5,700 bases of DNA from positions 1-5,700 of the forward strand of contig JAKLIU010000141.1 in the NCBI GenBank assembly GCA_022709445.1, written 5' to 3'. The position numbers and the translations under genes are program-made. The notes under the pieces were generated by a model, which was given only the letters and a program-made list of their open reading frames with translations, was not told where the DNA came from and did no database searches. This stretch comes from Spirochaetota bacterium (GTDB lineage Bacteria; Spirochaetota; Spirochaetia; Treponematales; UBA12059). Shown here one piece after another: positions 1 through 4,310 of this stretch (its first letter is position 1; each line of letters opens with the position of its first letter).

Positions 1-385
1 GCTTGATGATCCGCTCCCAGCGCAGCGCCCATTCCGGCATCAGGAAGAACACGGCCTCGTCCCTGAGGCTCCGGTAGCGGGCGGAACCCAGCCAGATCTC
101 GCAGCAGTTCACCCCGTCCGTCCGGGCAGCGTGCGGCGGACAGGCCAGCAGGTCCATGTGCGGGCAGCAGTCGCCGTAGGCCAGGACCGCGGGAGGGCGG
201 CCGTCCGGCAGGGCCGAGCGCAGGATGGAGTCCAGCCGGCCCGGCTCCATGTGCAGCATGGAGTCCATGAACGTCGGGGAGAAGCGTTCCCGGAGCCCCG
301 GCTCGAGCAGCCCGAACTCCTGCCGGAAGATGCCGCAGGCGATGAGGCGCACCGGGCGTGGATCCGACCCGCGGCCGTCGGTCAC
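1..385 (-). CDS. DUF1638 domain protein (3' end beyond left edge)
   Basis: This is the N-terminal 128 residues of a DUF1638 protein, read leftward from GTG at 385; the rest lies outside the window. The family pattern is clear: IACGIF at 15-20, YGDCC at 70-74, NCCEIWLG at 93-100 and FFLMPEW at 113-119, with RW at 122-123. Cysteines at 17, 73, 74, 82, 94 and 95 are striking for so short a piece and could bind a metal or cofactor, which is inference. The GTG start overlaps the TGA of the URO-D-like gene (GTGA, 382-385), and a GAGG ribosome site lies 7 bases upstream (393-396). No biochemical function is established for DUF1638 to my knowledge, but it commonly sits beside corrinoid proteins and URO-D-type methyltransferases, as here. 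No signal peptide or membrane segment is seen. The family call is firm; the role is unknown. Confidence 0.9.
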   Translation of the reverse strand, partial: MTDGRGSDPRPVRLIACGIFRQEFGLLEPGLRERFSPTFMDSMLHMEPGRLDSILRSALPDGRPPAVLAYGDCCPHMDLLACPPHAARTDGVNCCEIWLGSARYRSLRDEAVFFLMPEWALRWERIIK

Positions 386-1395
386 GACGGCGCCTCGAGC
401 AGGCGGCGCAGCCGTTCGAGGGTGCGGGGATCCGTCTCCCAGGGGACGTCCGCCCCGGAGGTGGCGAAGATGAAGCGCGGGTCGTTTTTCCTGTCCGACA
501 GGATCGACGCGACCCGCCGCTCCTGGTCCTCCGCGCCGCGCAGGGCGCACTGCGGGCCGCTCAGGTTGCCCAGGAGCAGGGGGCCGGGACCCAGCGCGGC
601 GCGGGCCGCCTCGAACGGGTCGCGCTCGTCGATGACGAAGCCGGCCACGTTGGGCAGGTCCGCGACCAGGGGCAGGATGCCCGCGATGCGGTTGCCCCCG
701 TGGTGGAATACCACCGGGCCCGGCAGCCGGGAGAACGCCTCGCGCAGGATGGGAAGCAAGAGGCGGTCCACCAGGGAAGGGTTGACCAGGGACGGATTGA
801 CCAGCATGACGGGTGTCACCACGAACGCCGCACCGGCGGCGAAGTACGCGGACGCCAGGGCGACGAAATGCTCCACGGCCAGGGCCGTCCAGCGCGCGGC
901 CAAGGCCGGGTCGAACATGAGGGTCTCCAGCCAGCCGTCCATGCCCGCCAGCATGATGGGCAGGTCGCAGGGCGCGGCCAGCGGCGCGGCTACCGGGCGC
1001 GTGCCGCCCTGGTCGGCGACCACTGCGGCGACCGAGTCCACGAGGAACCGGAGCCCGGGGGCCGTCGCCGGATCCGGGATGCGGAGGGAGTCGATACCTG
1101 CCGTGGACTTGAGCGCAGGCTTGCGGACCACCGGGGGCGCGTCGCGGAAACGCTCCAGGGTGGAGCCGAAGGCCTCGGCCTCCAGGGCCAGGGCGAACGG
1201 CCCGAACAGCACGTCCGGCTGGCAGAGCTCCGTCACCGCCCGCTGGCCGGCCGCGTACAGGGCCGGGTCTGCGAAGCAGTCGGCGGCGCTCCGGCCCAGG
1301 AGGCGGGAACCGTAGAGCGACAGGGTGAGGGTGAAGGGCCGGCGGTCCGGCGCGGTTCCCCCGAGGACCGCGCCCACGCGCTCCATGGCCGTCAC
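382..1395 (-). CDS. Uroporphyrinogen decarboxylase-like (MtaA/URO-D family) methyltransferase, 337 aa
   Basis: This protein belongs to the URO-D/MtaA superfamily, whose corrinoid-dependent members move methyl groups between a corrinoid protein and a thiol or other acceptor. Its 337 residues match the usual single TIM-barrel length. Family features are the N-terminal RPFTLTLSLYGSRLLG stretch, the strand PVVFHHGGN (about 227-235), PNVAGFVID with LLLGNLSGP in the C-terminal half, and FIFATSGADVP near 315. In MtaA-type enzymes zinc is held by an HxC...C motif. Here His231 is kept, but Gly233 and Ala315 occupy the cysteine positions, so canonical zinc-thiolate chemistry is doubtful. The start chosen is GTG at 1395, overlapping the corrinoid gene's TGA, with GGAAAG 9 bases upstream. 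ATG at 1386 is possible, but no ribosome site precedes it at normal spacing. The frame stays open to about 1956 but is shadowed there by the corrinoid gene. Haem biosynthesis is unlikely given the neighbours. The substrate is unknown. Confidence 0.88.
   Translation of the reverse strand: MTAMERVGAVLGGTAPDRRPFTLTLSLYGSRLLGRSAADCFADPALYAAGQRAVTELCQPDVLFGPFALALEAEAFGSTLERFRDAPPVVRKPALKSTAGIDSLRIPDPATAPGLRFLVDSVAAVVADQGGTRPVAAPLAAPCDLPIMLAGMDGWLETLMFDPALAARWTALAVEHFVALASAYFAAGAAFVVTPVMLVNPSLVNPSLVDRLLLPILREAFSRLPGPVVFHHGGNRIAGILPLVADLPNVAGFVIDERDPFEAARAALGPGPLLLGNLSGPQCALRGAEDQERRVASILSDRKNDPRFIFATSGADVPWETDPRTLERLRRLLEAPS
770..799 (-). repeat. Two tandem 15-bp units inside the URO-D-like gene
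   Basis: Positions 770-784 and 785-799 are adjacent 15-bp units that match at 13 of 15 bases. They encode two consecutive VNPSL pentapeptides. Because the unit is a multiple of three, the reading frame is kept. It looks like a small in-frame duplication in a loop of the barrel; its effect on function is unknown. Confidence 0.7.
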
Positions 1396-2114
1396 GGGGC
1401 GGCGCTTTCCGCCTGCGACGCCGCGCCGGTCCCGGCTGAACGCAGCCTGAACGACTCGAAGAGGGCGGGCGCGTCCAGGGCCGTCTCCGCGGTGCCGTCG
1501 CCGCCCAGCTCCGTCACCAGCTCGGGACGCATCCTGAAGACAGCCCCGCCCACGGCCAGGAAGAGCTTGCCGGCCAGCCCGCGGGCGTCTATCTCCGCCC
1601 GGACCTTGAGCACGTTGCGCGCGGTGGTCAGCATCATGGCCGATATGCCGACCACGCAGGCCCCGACGGAAACCGCCCGGTCCACCAGGTCCCCGGCCAG
1701 CACGTCGCAGCCCATGTCCTCCACCTGCCAGCCCCGCAGCCTGAGGAAGGTGGACACCAGGGATCGTCCCATGGCGTGGTAGTCGTCCTCGGCGTTCGCG
1801 ATCACCGCTATCCTGGCCGGGCCGGCGAGGGGCTCCCGGGAAACGGTCTCCCGCGCATCCGGCGAGCCCGGCACGGGGGCGCCCATGGCCAGGAAATCCT
1901 CGGCCACCTTGCCGGCCACGAAGCCCTGGGCGAGGGAGAGGGCGTTGGACGACCATCGTTCCCCCAGCATGGCCAGGGTGGGCTCCAGCAGGCTGAGCAG
2001 GGTTGCCTCGTACCCGGCCCCGGCGATGGCTTCCCCGAGGAGGTCGGCGGCCTCCCGTCGCCTGGCTTCCATGATGTGGTCGTAGAGCGTCGATTGCATC
2101 GCGGCGAAATCCAT
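1392..2114 (-). CDS. Corrinoid (B12)-binding methyl-carrier protein, 240 aa
   Basis: This is a cytoplasmic corrinoid protein of the MtaC/MtbC/MetH-cap type, which shuttles a methyl group on the cobalt of a B12 cofactor. Residues about 1-80 form a helical B12-binding-2 (cap) domain, including ALSLAQGFVAGKVAEDFL. Residues about 98-225 form a Rossmann-like B12-binding domain with DYHAMG at 111-116, the DxHxxG signature in which His113 should ligate cobalt from below. GISAMML (Ser158) and VGGA (188-191) are the other corrinoid-contact motifs. The start at 2114 is supported by AGGGGG 6 bases upstream. An upstream in-frame ATG at 2207 would add residues unlike the family and fall in the control region. 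This is the first gene of the operon: its TGA overlaps the GTG of the URO-D-like gene, implying a working pair. The methyl donor and a reductive activator (RamA-like) are not in the window. Confidence 0.93.
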   Translation of the reverse strand: MDFAAMQSTLYDHIMEARRREAADLLGEAIAGAGYEATLLSLLEPTLAMLGERWSSNALSLAQGFVAGKVAEDFLAMGAPVPGSPDARETVSREPLAGPARIAVIANAEDDYHAMGRSLVSTFLRLRGWQVEDMGCDVLAGDLVDRAVSVGACVVGISAMMLTTARNVLKVRAEIDARGLAGKLFLAVGGAVFRMRPELVTELGGDGTAETALDAPALFESFRLRSAGTGAASQAESAAP

Positions 2115-2202
2115 CGCGGCCCCCTGGGAACCAAGTATGGTCGAGCGCGCCGGGAGGCGCAAGGAGCGGGAATCCGGCCTCGCGAGAAGGCGTGGATCCG
2201 CC

Positions 2203-2218
2203 GCCACGGTCCCGTGGC
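2203..2218. repeat. Perfect inverted repeat, 7-bp arms, 2-bp spacer
   Basis: GCCACGG (2203-2209) and CCGTGGC (2212-2218) are perfect reverse complements separated by TC. The site lies about 90 bp before the corrinoid gene start, at the edge of the AT-rich promoter core, so it could be a regulator-binding site or a short hairpin in the operon leader. In GC-rich DNA a palindrome of this size can occur by chance. Confidence 0.4.
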
Positions 2219-2245
2219 CATGCTTAATACGATAAATATTGTAAT

Positions 2246-2269
2246 GTACGCTTGCGTTCCGGAGCGTAC
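2246..2269. promoter_or_regulatory. Operator-like inverted repeat, 7-bp arms, 10-bp spacer
   Basis: GTACGCT (2246-2252) and AGCGTAC (2263-2269) are perfect reverse complements around a 10-bp spacer, giving arm centres about 17 bp apart. The repeat covers the putative -35 element of the kinase promoter (2252-2257), a typical place for a dimeric regulator. Its owner is unknown and no DNA-binding protein is encoded in the window. Confidence 0.4.
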
Positions 2270-2280
2270 GGGGCTATCAT
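2252..2280 (+). promoter_or_regulatory. Candidate sigma70-type promoter for the histidine kinase
   Basis: TTGCGT (2252-2257) and TATCAT (2275-2280) are separated by exactly 17 bp. The -10 matches five of six consensus bases and the -35 only three, which suggests a weak or activated promoter. Transcription would begin near 2287, leaving a leader of about 60 bases before the ATG at 2349. Confidence 0.4.
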
Positions 2281-2348
2281 TCCCATGCCTTGCCACGAGG
2301 GGCACGCCCTTCCACGACGGGGCGACGCCAGGAAAGAGGAGACGCGAC

Positions 2349-3542
2349 ATGCCGCTCCCGGAAGACGGGCCAGACCGAGACGGCGCAGCCACGCCGGCAT
2401 CCACACTCTGTCCGGGCGGTTTCCAGGTCCATGATCCGTCCGGGCAGTGCGCGTGGAGATCCTGGTTCTCGACCACGCCGGTCCCGGTCTGGGTGGAGGA
2501 TTTCAGCGGCGTTGCGGCCTTCCTCGGGGACCTGCGTTCTTCCGGCGTCGCCGACGCGGCTGCCTGGCTCAGGGAGCATCCCCTGGAAGCCCGCGTGCTG
2601 GCCTCCAGGGTCAGGGTGGTGGACGCGAACCCCGCGGCGGTCCAGATACTCAATGCCGGGAGCGTGGCCGAGCTGCTCGGGGACCTGACCGTCGGTTTCG
2701 ACGACGAATCCTACGGCCCCTTCCTCGACGAGCTGGTGTGCATAGCCCAGGGCAAGCGGCGCTTCAGCGTGGACGTCATCAGCCGCACCCTGGACGGGAA
2801 GCGCCGCTTCCTGCGCATGCAGTGGACGGCCGGCGCGGGCCACGAGGAGGACCTGGCGGTGGTCTTCCTCACGGCGGTGGACATCACCGAGCTGGTGCTG
2901 TCGGAGAGCAGCCTGCGGACCGCACTGGCCGCCAAGGATTTTTTCCTGCGCGAGATACAGCACCGGGTGCGCAACACGCTGACCCTCATCGACTCGCTCC
3001 TGTCCATGCAGGCCCGGTCAAGGCCGGAATCAGCGGATCTGCTGGAGTCCCTGGCCCGCCGCGTGGACACGCTGGCCGTGGTGCACGACTCGCTCTACCA
3101 CCGCACCGACCCTTCCCAGGCCGACCTCAGGGATTGCGTGGAGGGCGCGGCGCGGCAGGCCTTCCACCGGGAAGGCGGGCACGCCATGGCCGAACTGTCC
3201 TTCTCCGTGGCCGACATGGACCTGCCCATCGAGATCGCCACTCCCGTCGCAATGGTGGTGGGAGAGCTGACCGCCAACGCCATCAGGTACGGGGCGCCGG
3301 GGGGCGGGCTGGCGATCGTGGAGGTGCGGGCCGCGCCCGGACCGGACGGCCGCATGGTGCTCAGCGTGCTGGACCGCGGCAGGGGCCTGCCGCCGAAGCT
3401 GGCCCCCGCGGCGTCCAGGGGACTGGGCTTGGCCCTGGTGAAGGCGCTCGCGGAGCAGCTCAAGGCGGAGCTGTCCTGGGGACCCGTGGACGGAGGCAGC
3501 GCCGTCACCCTCGTCTTTCCCCTGAGCGTTCCCCGAACGTGA
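2349..3542 (+). CDS. Soluble PAS-domain sensor histidine kinase (HisKA_2 type), 397 aa
   Basis: This is a cytoplasmic two-component kinase with no membrane segments. Residues about 38-181 are a PAS sensor of the variant that opens with P-x-W-x-EDFS (here VPVWVEDFSG, 45-54), has VDANPAA (91-97) and ends at DITE (178-181). The HisKA_2 dimerisation and phosphoacceptor segment follows, with REIQHRVRN and the predicted phosphorylated His205. The ATPase domain has the N-box ELTANA (306-311, Asn310), the G1 box DRGRG (342-346) and the G2 box GLG (358-360). The start at 2349 has GAGGAG 7 bases upstream; the longer open frame before it is non-coding. The signal is unknown: no LOV-type cysteine motif or haem motif was recognised. 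No response regulator is adjacent, so within this window it is an orphan. It is divergent from the corrinoid operon, which makes it a plausible regulator of that operon (inference). Its last 38 bases overlap the opposite methyltransferase gene. Confidence 0.93.
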   Translation: MPLPEDGPDRDGAATPASTLCPGGFQVHDPSGQCAWRSWFSTTPVPVWVEDFSGVAAFLGDLRSSGVADAAAWLREHPLEARVLASRVRVVDANPAAVQILNAGSVAELLGDLTVGFDDESYGPFLDELVCIAQGKRRFSVDVISRTLDGKRRFLRMQWTAGAGHEEDLAVVFLTAVDITELVLSESSLRTALAAKDFFLREIQHRVRNTLTLIDSLLSMQARSRPESADLLESLARRVDTLAVVHDSLYHRTDPSQADLRDCVEGAARQAFHREGGHAMAELSFSVADMDLPIEIATPVAMVVGELTANAIRYGAPGGGLAIVEVRAAPGPDGRMVLSVLDRGRGLPPKLAPAASRGLGLALVKALAEQLKAELSWGPVDGGSAVTLVFPLSVPRT

Positions 3543-4158
3543 CCGAGTCGATCCCGTCGTCCCAGAGGGCGCTGAACCCCAGGGCGGACCATGCCAGCTC
3601 CAGGGAGCGCTTCGGGAAAAAGCCCACGTGGGTGATGTCCTCCCGGTACCACCACGACGCGAACGCAGCGCGGTCGGCCGGCGGGAACCTGGTCCGGACG
3701 CAGACCGCAGCGCCGGGTGCGAGCAGCGGGGCCAGCTCGCGGAACGCCCGTCCCGGGAACGCCAGGTGCTCCGCCACCTCGTGCATGACGACCAGGTCCC
3801 AGCCCCCCTCGCGCCAGGACTGATCCGGCGCGAAGTACGGATCCCAGGCACGGGCCGCGAAGCCCCTGTCGGCCAGTAGCCGGGTCATGAGCGGTTCCGG
3901 ACCCGAGCCGTAATCCAGGGCCCTGCCACCCGGCCTGGCCCAGGGCAGCACGGCCGAGTCGATGAAACGCTGCATCCAGCCGCGGTAGCCCGGGTCCGCG
4001 GGGTCGTTGCGGTGCAGGAGGTAGCGCGAGCGTTCGCGTTCGGGCGAGGGGAGGCAAGCCTCGTCCAGCTGCAGGTAGCCGCATGAGGGGCATTCCGCGT
4101 AGGGCCGCGGAGCGGCGATGAACGGCGCCGTCACGGCGCCGCAGAGGCGGCATTCCAT
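3505..4158 (-). CDS. Zinc-ribbon class I SAM-dependent methyltransferase, 217 aa
   Basis: This protein has an N-terminal zinc ribbon with CxxC pairs at Cys3/Cys6 and Cys23/Cys26, then a class I SAM-methyltransferase fold. The SAM loop is LDYGSGPEP (81-89), the acidic residue after strand 2 is probably Asp106 (AWDPYF), and the strand 4 motif is WDLVVMHEVAEHL (120-132), as in the Methyltransf_11/23 group. The segment ERSRYLLHRND (about 42-52) is typical of a family of uncharacterised small bacterial methyltransferases. The acceptor substrate cannot be read from the sequence. The start at 4158 was chosen because CxxC follows at once and a TATACT box ends 6 bases before it. ATG at 4200 would add 14 residues, including a glycine-rich run, and would lie upstream of that box. 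It is transcribed divergently from the ECF ATPase and converges on the kinase. No link to the corrinoid pathway is evident. Confidence 0.88.
   Translation of the reverse strand: MECRLCGAVTAPFIAAPRPYAECPSCGYLQLDEACLPSPERERSRYLLHRNDPADPGYRGWMQRFIDSAVLPWARPGGRALDYGSGPEPLMTRLLADRGFAARAWDPYFAPDQSWREGGWDLVVMHEVAEHLAFPGRAFRELAPLLAPGAAVCVRTRFPPADRAAFASWWYREDITHVGFFPKRSLELAWSALGFSALWDDGIDSVTFGERSGERRG
4123..4141. repeat. 19-bp perfect palindrome at the 5' end of the methyltransferase gene
   Basis: Two 9-base arms, CGGCGCCGT and ACGGCGCCG, flank a single C. The palindrome lies 17-35 bases downstream of the methyltransferase start and encodes residues about 6-12. In RNA it would form a very stable stem; in DNA it could be a protein-binding site. 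GC richness makes chance occurrence possible. Confidence 0.5.
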
Positions 4159-4164
4159 GCGCCC

Positions 4165-4194
4165 AGTATACAGGAGCCGGCCGCCCCCCGTCAT
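4165..4194 (-). promoter_or_regulatory. Candidate promoter for the methyltransferase, possibly leaderless
   Basis: On the minus strand, TATACT (4170-4165) matches five of six -10 consensus bases, and ATGACG (4194-4189) is a fair -35 with an 18-bp spacer. Transcription would begin at about 4158-4159, practically at the ATG, so the mRNA may have no leader. The lack of a clear ribosome site before 4158 agrees with this. Confidence 0.45.
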
Positions 4195-4222
4195 TGACAT
4201 AAGCCGGTGCCATGTTTACATT
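4194..4222 (+). promoter_or_regulatory. Candidate sigma70-type promoter for the ECF ATPase gene
   Basis: TTGACA (4194-4199) is a perfect -35 consensus, followed after exactly 17 bp by TACATT (4217-4222), which matches the -10 at four of six positions. Transcription would begin near 4229, giving a leader of almost 80 bases. Its first base coincides with the edge of the opposing methyltransferase promoter, so the two could compete for polymerase. Confidence 0.55.
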
Positions 4223-4265
4223 GAAAATGCGCTTGGATCCAACGGGACCGAGACGCGGGGTATCA

Positions 4266-4310
4266 ATGAACGCAGATTCCGGTCGCGGCGCTCCATCGGG
4301 GCCGGCATGA
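4266..4310 (+). CDS. Possible 14-residue leader ORF before the ECF ATPase
   Basis: This short frame encodes MNADSGRGAPSGPA. It starts at ATG 4266 after a GGGG run with 5-base spacing (4257-4260), and its TGA (4308-4310) overlaps the ATPase start codon as ATGA. That arrangement fits a coupled leader peptide, since a ribosome finishing here could restart on the ATPase. It has no recognisable domain or run of a single regulatory amino acid. The frame also opens at ATG 4227, but that lies at the predicted transcript start. It may be accidental. Confidence 0.3.
   Translation: MNADSGRGAPSGPA

Larger units (their letters stand above)
2115..2348. promoter_or_regulatory. Divergent control region between corrinoid operon and kinase
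   Basis: This 234-bp stretch separates the minus-strand operon from the plus-strand kinase and holds no convincing gene. Its core, about 2221-2250, is strongly AT-rich against the GC-rich flanks, as expected for a promoter. Two perfect inverted repeats lie on either side (2203-2218 and 2246-2269). I found a candidate promoter for the kinase but no minus-strand -35/-10 pair with good spacing. Several -10-like words (such as TACAAT and TATTAA on the minus strand) are present, so the operon promoter is probably here but is not assigned. No cobalamin-riboswitch-like box was recognised. Confidence 0.6.

Noticed and set aside
131..1782. Long plus-strand open frames (394 and 474 codons) opposite the URO-D-like and corrinoid genes
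   Set aside because: Their translations are rich in Arg, Gly and Ala with no domain, and the minus-strand frames show clear URO-D and B12-binding motifs. They are shadows of GC-rich codon bias.
1396..1956. N-terminal extension of the URO-D-like frame to 524 residues
   Set aside because: It runs antiparallel to nothing but overlaps the corrinoid gene in another frame, has no family match, and the GTG at 1395 has a coupled start and a ribosome site.
1776..2348. N-terminal extension of the histidine kinase frame to 588 residues
   Set aside because: It crosses the corrinoid gene on the other strand and the AT-rich control region, is low in recognisable protein character, and a strong GAGGAG site selects ATG 2349.
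2447..3823. Plus-strand 458-codon frame and minus-strand frames over the kinase
   Set aside because: Composition is Arg/Gly/Pro-rich with no domain, whereas the kinase frame contains the H, N, G1 and G2 boxes in order.
4200..4306. Cobalamin riboswitch upstream of the ECF ATPase
   Set aside because: The leader is under 80 bases from the predicted start, too short for a full B12 riboswitch. The AAGCCGGTGCC stretch lies within the promoter spacer and would not be transcribed.
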